The notes beneath the pieces were generated by a model. That model was not told the DNA's origin, ran no database searches, and saw only the letters and a program-made list of their open reading frames with translations. From contig JAQNBH010000008.1 of the NCBI GenBank assembly GCA_028752905.1, positions 3,462,025 to 3,526,024 on the forward strand: a stretch of 64,000 nt of DNA, written 5' to 3'. This DNA is from Cladorhizidae sp. MBARI D1340-BT2. Lineage: Eukaryota; Porifera; Demospongiae; Poecilosclerida; Cladorhizidae. Made by a program: the position numbers and the translations under genes. Position 1 is the stretch's first letter. Each line of letters opens with the position of its first letter. Below, in pieces: positions 11,805 to 22,860 of this stretch.

Positions 11805-12338
11805 GATGCATGCTTCACACAGCTACGCACACAAGAGGGCCTGGGATACATTGTCTTCTGCTTCTCCAAGGTCAATGAAGGGATAGGCTCCTTCCAAGCG
11901 ATTGTTCAGAGTGAAGAATTCACTCCAGCACATGTCCTGCAGTCCATCAACGCATTCATGGATGACTTCTACAATACCATGGTGATGTCTGATGAATTTG
12001 CAGACAATTTCGATAAAACAATAGAGGTTCTCAGGAAATCGCTCTCTGAGAATGACCTGATATTGTCGGACAAGACTTCACGAGTATGGCTCGAAATCAT
12101 GTCTCATCGTCACCAGTTTAACTTGCAGTATCAGCAGCTGGACACGCTCACTAGCCTGACAGTCCAAACTTTCCGGGAGTTCTACAGAAATCTCATTTTA
12201 GAGAGTACAATGAGACGGAAGTTGTCGATAGTGGTGTATGGGCAAGGCAAGGAGATTACGGTGGATGAACTAGATGTGGATTGTGTTGTTGATCAGTTGG
12301 AGCAAACTAAAACAACCTTGCAAGCCACTTGTACCTAG
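11805..12338 (+). CDS. M16 metallopeptidase paralogue, last exon (exon 9 equivalent)
   Basis: Follows a CTCTTGTAG acceptor and runs 177 codons to a TAG at 12,336-12,338, exactly the length of exon 9 of the intact gene. It carries DACFTQLRTQEGLGYIV, the conserved C-terminal-domain block in which the Arg and Tyr of IDE-type enzymes help bind substrate. There are 13 amino acid differences from the partner exon by hand count, and no stop or indel. The frame is under visible constraint, so it probably belongs, or recently belonged, to a working gene. ATTAAA, present after the partner gene, reads ATTACA here. Confidence 0.88.
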   Translation, partial: DACFTQLRTQEGLGYIVFCFSKVNEGIGSFQAIVQSEEFTPAHVLQSINAFMDDFYNTMVMSDEFADNFDKTIEVLRKSLSENDLILSDKTSRVWLEIMSHRHQFNLQYQQLDTLTSLTVQTFREFYRNLILESTMRRKLSIVVYGQGKEITVDELDVDCVVDQLEQTKTTLQATCT

Positions 12339-12589
12339 TGGTGCTATGCTACAACTGAATATGCATTAGGCAATGACTTGACTATATATTGTGATTTATG
12401 GTTTGTAGCTGTTAGCGTGTGGGTTTTTTTTTTAATATGTGCATACACACAAGTGATTTGTATTTTGTATCCACGTTTACATGTTATATAATGTACTAAC
12501 TATTACAGCACAAAAGAAACATGCTTGATAGGCTTCAATGTTTCCTGAAGATGCTTTCAAATGTATGTTTTCTAGTTTGGCAGGGCTGG

Positions 12590-13040
12590 CACTCACAGGC
12601 AGTGGGGATGAAAGTCATTCAAACTTTGTCCAATTGTTATGATTGAGTGCAGAAGATGACAAGAGAATTGAAGAATGAATGGAAAAAACTCCAGATAGAT
12701 ATGTTTCTCATGACCTGCAGAAGGAAATGCTTCAGGTGATGATGGCATTGCAAATATCAAGCACGATAACTTCTCATATTCATTCTACTGCTTTTTTCTC
12801 CATCATGGTTGATGAAATCACTGATGTTTCAAATACCGAACAGGGAGTTTATTTGTTGTGGTAGCTCGTTTTACGTGCATGAAGATTTCTTGGGATTATA
12901 TTAAGTTGGGTCTACGGAAACATCTGCATTGTTATTATACGTGATTGATGTTGTGGTGCAACTTCATTCACAATTACTAGAAATGAGTGCAAGGCATTGT
13001 GTGGCAAGCAAAGGTGCGATGGAGAGATAGACAATTACTT
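12590..13040 (+). pseudogene. hAT-type (DUF4371-like) transposase fragment, copy A
   Basis: Broken + strand frames read SNFVQLL, then a short run, then FFSIMVDEITDVSN, the 'DE TD.SN' signature of DUF4371-type hAT transposases, where an Asp of the catalytic core lies. Homologous fragments occur in copy B (21,190-21,790, -) and copy C (59,275-59,695, +), so the insertion predates the duplications. Several stops and frameshifts are present. Confidence 0.6.
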
Positions 13041-13540
13041 TTAGCATGATTACCAATACTTAATTCCTAGCATTGTTGCCCTAATCCCAAGCATAGATCA
13101 CATTGCTCTAGGTATTCTAATCTCCTAGCAAAGTATAGCTGCATGCCTAACACTATACACTGATCTGTAAATTATTGATGTTATTAGTTTGTATTGCTTG
13201 GATTGTTATATGTAGAAGTAACTATGAGAAATTTGCAAACCAGCTAACTATCTAGTGTGACGATCATTTCCAGTTAAGCAAGGCCGTTATCTGTGATGAT
13301 AATTTAATTGATCATTTAATTAATCATAAAAATGCTGAGTTCCCTTGCACCATCACACTGAGTGCAGTACAAAAATAAATCATAAATAAAATAGTTACAG
13401 CAAATGAGGTAAGATGATTTGTACTGTATAAATACTACGACATACATATCTGATAAACATTAATTTAATGTTCTATGTTAAATGAGTTTGACTGCTTGGT
13501 TATGGTAGAGTTGGAGGGGAATGGGGTGAGGCGATAAATC
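13041..13540. other. Unassigned DNA of copy A
   Basis: No gene is seen. It matches about 59,700-60,300 of copy C but lacks the 40-bp minisatellite found in B and C. Confidence 0.5.
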
Positions 13541-14320
13541 AGTTCCTTCCTCCTCTGCACTCTTCACTGTGCAATACAAAATGCACCCACACATTTCCAC
13601 CACCACCTGATTACCCTCCCACCTCCTTCCCAAGCAACTCACCTACCCCTCAGTGCCTCCTCTCTTAGACCCATCATATTCTAGCTCCACCAATTCGATC
13701 CCGCTCATTCAATAACACTTTCCATCCCCTTCCAAATTCATCACCACCTATTAGAAAGTGTCCTACATCTTCCACTTCCTTCCTGTCACACTTCCTTCCT
13801 GTCCTAAACCTAAACATCAACCTCACTCCATCATATCCATGTAATTAATTTGTATATCTTTATGCTCCACCTTTTGCCAACCTACACCATTTCAAGCTGC
13901 TCATATTCTTGACATTCTCCTCCCAATCAAACACATTTGTCTTCATCATCTTCACCTTCCAAACACTAACCCTAGCTTGTCATTTCCTCTTCATCAGCGT
14001 ATATATTCTTCACACCATCCTATCCCTCTATCCATTCATAGCTTGTCTGCCACAATTTTTAACAGTCTAACCTCCTCGATCTTGCAAGCCCCCTACCATA
14101 GAGGATTTCTTTCTCCTCACTCCTGTCTCTCCACTTCCTCCATACCAAGTCCCCCAGCACTGCCACTCTGGCCACTATGTGGCTAGCTCCCAATAGATGT
14201 CTTCCTACTCTGAACCTAGCTGACTCTAATTTCATAGAAGTAGTCTGTCCTCCTGTCAACAATACTTCTACAGAATGTTCCAGGCTTGGCCTAGCCAACA
14301 GCTCCCACATTCTCTATTCA
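13541..14320 (-). pseudogene. LINE ORF2 C-terminal fragment, copy A
   Basis: Minus-strand frames carry WELLARPSLEHSVEVLLTGG, ESARFRVGRHLLGAS and VLGDLVWRKW, the post-RT region of a LINE polyprotein family. Copies B and C hold the same peptides, and there a cysteine-rich CILCDR...H...C end can also be read. The fragment is interrupted by stops and has no RT catalytic core. Confidence 0.6.
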
Positions 14321-14577
14321 CTTCTGTTTTTCCGTTCACTTGACTCATCCACACTGCCTTTCCAATCCGTTATTTTGCTTTAGCAGTTTACCAAACTGCT
14401 AGAGTGTCAGAATTTCAACGTCCATTATTTTAAGCTATAGAAACATGAAGTGTAGATGCTTTATCTGAGCTCAAGGAAGCTTCTCCATCGTGGGCTGCTG
14501 TGCTTCTCCTACGCCTTTTTCTCGTTCGCTGTTTTTCCCCTTCCAATCTCAGTTCTCTTTGTTCTGCTGTTTCAGAA

Positions 14578-15003
14578 TGTAAATCCTGTCCAGAGTGCCA
14601 GCGAGCTGCCCCGGCAACCTTGAAGAGAGCTTCGCTTCATCCGCTGCCAATCATCAAGAATCCATTCGAGATGGATATCTTTGGGCCTCTAAAAAGAACG
14701 AAAGCAGGTAACAAATATGTACTTGTAGTACAAGATTATGCAACAAAATGGCCAGAGGCGTTTCCTCTATGAAACGTGACCACAGAATCAGTAATTGACT
14801 GTCTAGTGGAGCTCACTGCTAGATTGGGGGTGCCAATAGAAATACTCACCGATAATGGGTCAAATTTCATTTCTAAAACCATGAGAGGGTTTTGTGAGAG
14901 GTCTGGAATAAAGCAGATCAAGACATCCCCTTATCATCCACAAACTGATGGGATGGTGGAAAGATGGAACTCCACCCTGAAGCGTCTCACGAATATTTAC
15001 ACA
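14578..15003 (+). pseudogene. Ty3/gypsy integrase core fragment
   Basis: Frames carry CPECQRAAPATLK (end of a zinc-binding region), then FEMDIFGPL (first catalytic Asp), DNGSNFISK (second Asp) and [15 protein letters not shown] (catalytic Glu in the ERWN block). One in-frame TGA interrupts it near 14,770. The integrase C-terminal domain is missing: the frame passes directly into a reverse transcriptase start. The copy A LINE-flank sequence stops exactly where this begins. Confidence 0.85.
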
Positions 15004-15721
15004 GAGAAATCAAGGAGTTGTTGGAGATGGGTATTATCGTTCCATCTAAAAGTCCTTGGGCAGCCCCAGCTATTCTAGTACCGAAGAAGGATGGAAACAA
15101 GCGTCTATGCATTGACTACCAGAAGCTTAACTTAGTAACCAAGGTAGCCTATACCACGTATAGATGATCTAATTGATGATGTGGGGTAGGCTAAGTTCAT
15201 AACAGCTTTAGATCTGATGAAACGGTAGTGGCAGGTACCAGTGGCTAAATCTAGCCAAGAAAAGACAGCATTTGTTACGCTGTGGGGAAAGTTTCAGTTC
15301 CGTACCATGCCATTTGGACTCATGGCTGCACCCTCTATGTTCCAGAGACTAATGGATCATGTGCTGGAAGGAACTCAGTCCTTCGCTGCGGCATACCTCG
15401 ATGACATTATTATCCATAGCCATACTTGGGATGAACATCTCACACATCTCAAGAACATCTTCGAGAGACTTCGAAAAGCAGGATTAACAATCAAAAATTA
15501 AAAGTGCAAGTTTGCGTGTAACACATGTCTTTACTTAGGGCATATTGTGGGGCAAGAAACAGTACAGCCTTTGCTAGCTAAGGTACAAGCCGTACAAAGC
15601 TTTAGGCAACCAACAACTAAAAAGGATGTGAGAACTTTTTGGGGATTGTGTGGGTACTATAGAAAATTCATACCCAATTTCTCGACTATAGCCACCCCCT
15701 TTTCAGACCTTACTAAAAGAG
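14965..15721 (+). pseudogene. Ty3/gypsy reverse transcriptase fragment
   Basis: Starts [18 protein letters not shown] with VPKKDG and CIDYQKLN (RT block 1-2), then FRTMPFGLMAAPSMFQ and AAYLDDIIIHS (the YLDD catalytic box), and LGHIVGQE with FWGLCGYYRKFIPNFS leading to the RNase H boundary. Stops or shifts occur at about 15,165, 15,190, 15,225 and 15,502. The domain order integrase then RT is like that of Gmr1-type Ty3/gypsy elements, which have a Ty1/copia-like pol order. RNase H is absent. Confidence 0.88.
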
Positions 15722-16388
15722 AGGAGGACCGAGCGGAAGCAGCAGCCCAGCAACAACGGTGGTTTCATGCTCAGCTGCCAGACCTCTTCCTCCACCTGTG
15801 GCCCCACAACCCCCCAAAATAACATTGCAGAAATTCCAGGAAGGGGTGGACGATATGCAAGCCTACCTGGAAATGTTCGAGACGGTGGCTACAGCAGGAA
15901 GATGGCCAAGGGGAGAGTGGCCCCTCCATCTCCGGAGTTCACTGGCAGGAGCTGGCTTGATAGCTGTGGCAACGTTGTCACCAGCTGACCAGGGAGATTA
16001 TGACCGGGTCAAGACAACCCTACTCCAGACATACCAAATCACTGTGGAGACCTCCCGACGCAAGGCCTTCGAGACATCCTTTGATGCAACCAAACCGGAT
16101 GTGTGGCTAAGAAAAAACAAACAACATTTCAAACAATGGTTGGATCTAGTAGGTCAACCACCAGAGACTGCAGTGTTGATGGAGATCACACTACAGCGAT
16201 TGCCTCGTTGGTTGGAAGGAGAGATGAGGAATCTCAACTGCCAAACGTATGAACAACTTACCGTGTTCGTGGTGCGTCACCTTAACAACAGGAGGTCCGA
16301 CAGAGCGTTCGGGGGAGAGAGAGTTAGACCAAGGGAAGGGCCTAATATACCCTTCTCTGCTGCTCCATCTCGACCCACCGATCCATGA
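15722..16388 (+). pseudogene. Ty3/gypsy gag middle segment (SCAN-like)
   Basis: An open frame begins EEDRAEAAAQQQRW and, after a one-base shift near 15,770, continues for about 200 residues with YLEMFETVA, DYDRVKTTLLQTYQ and EITLQRLPRWLEG. This resembles the SCAN-like capsid region of Gmr1-type gag proteins. It sits downstream of RT, the reverse of the normal order, and the N-terminal part of gag is on the opposite strand just beyond it. This indicates an inversion. Confidence 0.7.
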
Positions 16389-16480
16389 AGCGGTCGAGCT
16401 TCCCCTGTCTCTCTGGGGTCTCCCTGTCATCATCACTTCTCAACTGTCTATCCTCTCCCGGTCGACGCGACATTTTCCCA
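16340..16480 (-). pseudogene. Ty3/gypsy gag N-terminal segment, inverted relative to the rest
   Basis: The minus strand reads MSRRPGEDRQLRSDDDRE and later FMDRWVEMEQQRR, a charged coiled N-terminus. Its end (EQQRR) would join smoothly to EEDRAEAAAQQQ at 15,722 on the + strand. The primer binding site and LTR lie upstream of it on the minus strand, so the retrotransposon originally ran on the minus strand. Confidence 0.6.
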
Positions 16481-16892
16481 CGCAACCGCAAAACAGATAT
16501 AATAATTGTTGATAACAAAATATCAACTAATGATTATAAAAACTGAAATATGCACTTGCCTCGAGAGGCTAATATACAATTAAAGAAAAACAAAAACAAA
16601 ACACTCAATAACACTCTATGTCAGAGTTGATTTTCAGGCTTCAAAGTTTGATAACTCAAGCCGTTCTCTGCTACTTACAGGCAATGATAAGTCCAGAAAT
16701 CCAGAACAAAATAGTACCTCTCCCAGCACTGTTGGTGCCTTATCCAAACCTGTAACAATCAGCACCTCTCACCTTAGGCCTGATATATACAACAATGCGA
16801 CCTCTTACCTTAGGTCTACACGCACTGAGAATCTTTCTAGACTACTTAGCTTCCAGATACCTTCCCCACTAAGTCTCTCTCACTTAGCTTAG

Positions 16893-16914
16893 GTATCCCA
16901 CTTCTGACACCACT
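16893..16914 (-). other. Primer binding site next to LTR
   Basis: On the minus strand the LTR end is followed by TGGTGTCAGAAGTGGGA, a common form of tRNA-complementary primer site in animal Ty3/gypsy elements. This fixes the original direction of the element as minus. Confidence 0.65.
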
Positions 16915-17557
16915 TGTCGGATTCGTATTCCCAGATTCTCGAATAATCAGCTCTCTTAGCTGATTCCACGCAATCCAATGACGCCCAAGCCTACCCTTTA
17001 ACTCTCGCTAGTTAAAGTCTACCTGGACCAGAACTACTCGCCCACGATTCTCCCTTTCTCACTAAGAGAGGTGTAGTAGTTGTATTGACTTTGCTACAAA
17101 TAAACTTAGATGCACAACAATCAAATACTTGGACAGTCAGAGCACAATCAATAAACTGGTATAATAATAACACGTAGAATGGCAGAGTATTAGTACCTCG
17201 TTATTATCTCTCTCTCGCTAATGACCTCTAATATCTGCTCTCACTGTCTCTCTCTCTCTCTTTAAAATGTCCGTCTCTTTTATACTCTGTTCTTGTGACC
17301 TTATTAGGTCATTTTCTGTGCTGCTGTGACGTCGAATCGTTCATCTAGTCTGAACTTGCGATGAACCGTGGTCTGCCGGTTGTAGTCTGGTCCTACCGAA
17401 TCTTGCCACCCCCGTTCCATCATGGTGTTGTCGTCCCGTTCCATCGTGGTGTTGTCGTCCCGTACCCACACTTGCTCCTGACCTCCACTTGGGGCCATCT
17501 GCCCGCCTAGGTCCTTCAGGGGCGCTCCTCCTTCCCCAGTCAGGAGTTCTCCTGACA
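16915..17557 (-). repeat. Candidate LTR of the rearranged Ty3/gypsy element
   Basis: About 643 bp starting TGTCGG and ending CTGACA, with short inverted termini (TGTC...GACA), adjacent to the primer site. A second LTR is not seen at the other side of the coding fragments (14,578), so the element is incomplete. The outer boundary is inferred from the terminal motif only. Confidence 0.55.
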
Positions 17558-18943
17558 GGTATACAAATGCACATAAGCGGTTGTTGGAAGTCGAGTCTTA
17601 CGGTCCTAGTGTCTTTGGGTGGTGCTAGGGGGGTTAGTCGTGTGTCTATAGTTAAAATGCAAACCTACTATAGGGGAGCAATTAGAAATAATAAGATAAA
17701 TTAATGTCCGAGGATCTTTTGTGCAAATGTTTAGGTGGTTATACACAACCAAAATGAGTTTAATTCTGGTGTGTGGAGTAGAGCGGGTAAGACAGACATA
17801 TGAGTGCAACAAGTGTCAGGCTTGCTGTCGAGAGGCAGCAGAGTTCAATGGAGGGCGGAGCATTGTATGGTGGGGACCTGTAACATTTTTATTTTGTTTA
17901 TGTGTCTTTTGCTTTCTATTGTCAAACAGAGATTACTGGAAGATACTTTTGTTTATGTGTCTTTTTGTCAAGCTTAGGAATTAGTGGAGGATGACTTTTG
18001 TTTGTGTTCTATTGTTTTTCAGGGATTACTGTAGAGTGTCGGAAGACATGTGTGGAGGGTGACGATGGATGGACCTGGGCACGGGAGCCCTGCAAATGAT
18101 GACGTGTTTATGTTTGCTAATTCAATATTAGCAAAGCAACATACATGTAACAAGTCTGATGCGTCTTTAATTTATGTGTATGTATATGTATATATATAAT
18201 ATATATATATATATATTGTTGGTTTTCAGGTTGTAGTTCGGATGTAGGATACTGCTGTTGTTGAAAAAATAAAGGACTGTGAAAAGTCAATTGGTTGCTT
18301 TCAACATTTTGTTTGTACACACAATTCTAGTAATGAGGGGATGTATTCTGGTGAAGCAGGGGGTGTTTCTGGCAGGGGGTATTTCTGGCAGCTGGGATGT
18401 GATTACAAACTGCTTGGCTCAATATCTCTGAAGTGATTTTTGAAAAACCGTTCAAATGATAACTTGAATATTTTTTATCCTTTCATAAAAAAATATATAT
18501 CATTTGAAAGCAATTTTTATATTCTACAACTTGCGCGAGAGTTTTTGTTTGATATATAGCATTACTAAAAAAGACCTATGGATGAAAATGTAACGTGATG
18601 TCATAAAGCTATGTTCAGAAAATGAGACCAAAAAACTTTTTTTCAAAATTTCAAGACTCGCAGTTTGTGTAGTGCTCATTATGATTGACTAATAGACCGA
18701 ATAGGAGCCTCGTTACTGCAACGTGGTTTACTTAACGGCTTACGGTCCGCACTGGAAGAGCCTATAATGAGCTAGGAAAATATTATGGCGAAACAAAATA
18801 ACAAAAGAGACTTACCATTAGAAAGCACAGACTACAAGCTATCATTTGATATATAAATCGGGAAACTAGAGTGAATGCGAGCAAAGATATGGTACTTTAT
18901 ATGAGACTACGCGATACGCCGCCTTCTTTCCCCCTTGAAAAAA
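17558..18943. other. Unassigned DNA
   Basis: No gene is supported. A GATTACTG motif recurs with TTTGTTTATGTGTCTTTTG repeats (17,880-18,020), an AT dinucleotide run lies at 18,180-18,220, and there is a TTTCTGGCAGGGGGT repeat near 18,365. Short frames here show no family features. Confidence 0.4.
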
Positions 18944-19013
18944 AGGTTGCTCTGTTTTTGGTGGGCCCCTGCTCTTGGTGGGCCCCTAGGCTTCAACCTA
19001 GTCAGCCTTATGG
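18944..19013 (-). mobile_element. Truncated copy of a hAT-type MITE at the copy B breakpoint
   Basis: Reverse complement of the first part of the MITE at 19,834-20,096 (GGGGCCCACCAAGAGCAGG region), lacking the CAGGG terminus. The inverted duplication copy B begins directly after it. Confidence 0.7.
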
Positions 19014-19559
19014 TTGTTTTCAATACAGCTCTTGACTCTAGAGTGCCACGAGAAAGCTATAGCAACTACAATGCTAACTGCAACCACACTGCCTGATGCC
19101 CATATATTTAGCATTGCCAGCTGTGGGGGTGATTAATTTGGAAATAATTGGCATGTGTATATAAGAGTATTCCTGCTCGCTCGCATGTGCATACTATAAC
19201 CATCTTCTTGCAGAGATATTATTTTCAGCAGAACAGCTAGCCATTTCATTTCCAGAATGTATAAAGAAAATAGACTTCAGAAAAGGAGAGAGAAAAGTGA
19301 AAGCATGCTTCTGAAACAGCAGAACAAAGCGAACTGAGATTGGAAGCAGATGATAGAAAAAGGCGTAGGAGAAGCACAGCAGCCCACGATGGAGAAGCTT
19401 ACTTAATTAAGCTCAGATAAAGCATCTACACTTCATCTTTCTATAGCTTAAAAGAACGGACGTTGAAGTTTCATTCTGACACTCTAGCTAGCTATTAACA
19501 GTTTGATAAACTGGAAATAATCTAAATAATGGATTGGAAAGGCAGTGTGGATGAGTAAA

Positions 19560-20700
19560 GTGAACGGAAAAACAGAAGTATATAGGGATGATGTGGGAGC
19601 TGTTGGCTAGGCCAAGCCTGGAACATTCTGTTGAAGTATTGTTGACAGGAGGACAGACTACTTCTATGAAATTAGAGTCAGCTAGGTTCAGAATATGAAG
19701 ACATCTATTTAGAGCTAGACACACAGTGGCCAGAGTGGCAGTGCCCGGGGACTTGGTATGAGGAAGTGGAGAGAGAGCAGTGAGGAGAAAGAAACCTCTA
19801 TGGTAGGAGGCTTGCAAAGATGGAGGAGGTTAGCAGGGCAGTATTATCCATAAGGCTGACTAGGCTGAAGCCTAGGGGCCCACCAAGAGCAGGGGCCCAC
19901 CAAAAACAGGGGCCCATGCGCAACCTTTTTTCCCCGTAACCGTTAATTGAAAAGTAAATGTGAGATTGGTGCGTGCATCTATTCCCTCAAGGAGTATGTT
20001 GTATGTTTCTTTCGCAGGGGTGGGGGTGGGGGGGGTGCCGAGGGGCCCAAACAAGCTCGAAGCCTAGGGGCCCTGCCTTGGGCTAATACGGCACTGGAGG
20101 TTAGACTGGTAAAAATTGTGGCAGACAAGCTATGAATGGATAGAGGGATAGGATGGTGGGAAGAATATATACGCTGATGAAGAGGAATGACAAGCTAGGG
20201 TTAGTGAAGCAGTTGGAAGGTGAAGATGATGAAGACAAATGTGTGTGATTGGGAGGAGAATGTCAAGAATATGAGCAGCTTGAAGTGGTGTAGGTTGGCA
20301 AAAGGTGATGGAGCATAAAGATATACAAGGTCATTACATGGATATAAGGGAGTGAGGTTAGTGTATTCAGCAGGTCTATTGCAGGGCAAGAAGAAATGTA
20401 AGGCTGTGTAGTGATGACGATGCATATTGTGCGACAGAAAGGAAGTGGAAAATGTGGGGCACTTTCTAATAACCTGTTATGAATTTGGAAGGGGTTGGAA
20501 AGTGTTACTGGATGAGCGGGATGGAATTGATGGAGCTGGAATATGATGGGTCTAAGAGAGGAGGCACTGAGGGGAAGGTGATTGTTGATTGGAAAGGAGG
20601 TGGGAGGGTAATCAGGTGGTGGTGGAAATGTGTGGGTGCATTTTGTATTGCACAATGAAGAGTTGGCAGAGGAGGAATGAACTGATTTATGGCCTCGCCC
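19560..20700 (+). pseudogene. LINE ORF2 C-terminal fragment, copy B
   Basis: The + strand carries WELLARPSLEHSVEVLLTGG, then broken frames, then CILCDRKEVENVGHFLITC near 20,420, a Cys/His motif typical of the end of some LINE polyproteins. It is interrupted by the MITE at 19,834-20,096 and by several stops. Confidence 0.6.
19834..20096. mobile_element. hAT-type MITE, 263 bp, with 8-bp target duplication
   Basis: Starts CAGGGCAGTATTA and ends TAATACGGCACTG, imperfect inverted termini of the hAT CAG..CTG type. It is flanked by GAGGTTAG at 19,826-19,833 and 20,097-20,104. Copy A has the site once, without the insertion; copy C has the matching GAGGTTA site, also uninterrupted. The element has no coding capacity and contains GGGCCCACCAA-type repeats. 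Confidence 0.88.
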
Positions 20701-21044
20701 CTCACTCTACCATAACCAAGCAGTCCAACTCATTTAACATAGAACATTAAATTAATGTTTATCAGATATGTATGTCATAGTATTTATTACAGCACAAATC
20801 ATCTTACCTCATTTACTGTAATTATTTTTATTTATGATTTATTTTTGTACTGCACTGCGCAGTGCGATGGTGCAAGGGAACTCAGCATTTTGATGATTAA
20901 ACGGATAATGGCCTTGCTTAACAGGAAATGGTCGTCATGCTCATTTACCAAGCTGTCCCAGCCTTGCCACTTCAATCCAAACAATACAATCTATGACAGC
21001 AATAATTTACAGATCAGTGTGTAGTGTTAGGTCTTCATGTAGGG

Positions 21045-21155
21045 GGACTGGGGGAACTACTTCATTAGTGCCTGTCATGTAAGGGGTCTAGAGAAACTAC
21101 TTCATTAGTGCCTGTCAAGTAACGGGTCTAGGTAAACTACTTCATTAGTGCCTAG
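21045..21155. repeat. 40-bp minisatellite, 3 units
   Basis: ACTACTTCATTAGTGCCTG recurs with a 40-bp period at 21,061, 21,101 and 21,141. The matching place in copy C has 4 units (59,751-59,890). Copy A has none. Confidence 0.88.
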
Positions 21156-21189
21156 AGTGATGTACTTGGGATTAGGGCAACAATGCTAG

Positions 21190-21790
21190 GAATTAAGTAT
21201 TGGTAATCATGCTAAAAGTAATTGTCTATTGCTCTATCGCACCTTTGCTTGCCACACAATGCCTTGCACTGATTTCTAGTAATTGTGAATGAAGTTGCAC
21301 CACGACATCAATCAAGTATAATAACAATATACCCAACTTGATACAATCCCTAGAAATCTTCATGCACTTAAAACGAGCCATCTACAACAAATAATTTGCT
21401 GTTTAGTATTCGAAACATCAGTGATTTCATCAACCATGATGGAGAAAAAAGCAGTAGAATGATTATGAGAAGTTATTGTGCTTGATACTTGCAGCATGTC
21501 ATGAGAAATGGAGTTTTTTCCCATTCTTTCTTCAATTCTCTTGTCATCTTCTGCACTCAATCACAACAATTGGACAAAGTTTGAATCACTTTTATTCCCA
21601 CTATATACCTGGGAGTGCCAGCCCTGCCAAGCTAGAAAACATTGATTTGGAAGCATCTTCAGGAAACATTGACGCCTATCAAGCTTGTCTCTTTTGTGCA
21701 GTACAGAAAGACTTTCTGCTACATTGGAAGTAGTGGATGGTATTTTAAGGGCTGCCTCTCTGTCAAACTTAACAGTATAGAATCCTTCCA
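21190..21790 (-). pseudogene. hAT-type (DUF4371-like) transposase fragment, copy B
   Basis: Minus-strand frames read VAESLSVLHKRDKLDRR, FLAWQGWHSQ, SNFVQLL and FFSIMVDEITDVSN. This order matches DUF4371-type hAT transposases. It is the least eroded of the three copies but still has stops and a frameshift. Confidence 0.65.
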
Positions 21791-21799
21791 ATTGTTAAA

Positions 21800-22860
21800 A
21801 TCTTCTAGATATGAATGCTGCATCAGAAACTTATGACCACGGAATCTTGTTCTCCAACTTAGCTCTCATACATGTCAACCAACACACCGAGTCCTTGTCT
21901 TCATTGTAATGTAGCCAAGTCAATGACAAACCAAAGTAGTTTGAAAACTTCTGCTAACAATAAACTAATTGGACGAAGCATGAGTTTATATCGACTTATT
22001 GGACTACAACTGAACTGCCCTTATATAGAAATCTAAAAGCTAGTGAAATGAATCACTTCCTTGATGAATCATACCTTAGTCCATTACACCCCACATTTAC
22101 CCACCTTCCCCAACACCCAGGCTTACTCCCACCATATCTTCCCCAGCTATATAATTATAATACAGCACGCATTTACCAACCTTCCCCAACAGTCAGAAAC
22201 TCAAGCCCTCCACAACTTTTCTCAACAAACAATGCCACCTTCCCTTTTACCACACTTTTCCAAATTCATCAGCTACTCACCACACTCCTCAATTCTGCAC
22301 ATCTTGTCCACAAGCATTTGCCAATCCCTTTCAACTTTCCTTCCAGACAATCAAGGAATGAACCATATGCTTCCCCACTCTACTATCAGTCATCATAAAC
22401 CACCGATCGCTCTGCATCAATTATGTGGATATTGTTCAAGACAAGCCAAGAAATGAACCATATCCTCCCCCACTCAACTATTGCACTTCTGCTCACTGAT
22501 CATTCTGCATCTCTTCTTGTCCACCAACAACCTTACTGAATCAGTTTGAACATCAACGTCACACCTTCCTGGCTCTTTACAGACCTCACATATTTCTCCA
22601 TCCTCATACCATTCTTTACTAACTTTACCACTTCAAACTACTCTAGTGTTTATTTTTAACTCCCGTCTCATTTCCCCCTTAGACTTTACCTTCCACCTCT
22701 GCACTGATCCATCATTACCTGGTTCACATTTTCTCTTCAAAGCATCCCACCACTCTTTACTTTATCCTCATTTAGTTGACCTACTATTTTCATCAATCTG
22801 GTCTCCTCCTCATCCTCTAATCATTTATATACCAAATAACACCTTCTACTCACTTAGTTG
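21800..22860. other. Low-complexity, C/T-rich DNA of copy B
   Basis: Long frames rich in Ser, Pro and His arise from CT-biased sequence. On the minus strand there may be decayed LINE sequence, but no motif is clear enough to name. Confidence 0.35.

Noticed and set aside
16191..16436. Minus-strand 81-codon frame
   Set aside because: Only its upstream part is gag-like (the inverted N-terminal piece); the rest is antisense to the + strand gag segment.
20263..20705. Minus-strand Pro/Ser/His-rich frames of 66-130 codons
   Set aside because: They are antisense to the LINE C-terminal fragment on the + strand; the sense frame carries the CILCDR motif.
22048..22456. Two overlapping frames of 116 and 131 codons
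   Set aside because: CT-rich composition, mutually overlapping, not preserved in copy C. More likely degenerate sequence.
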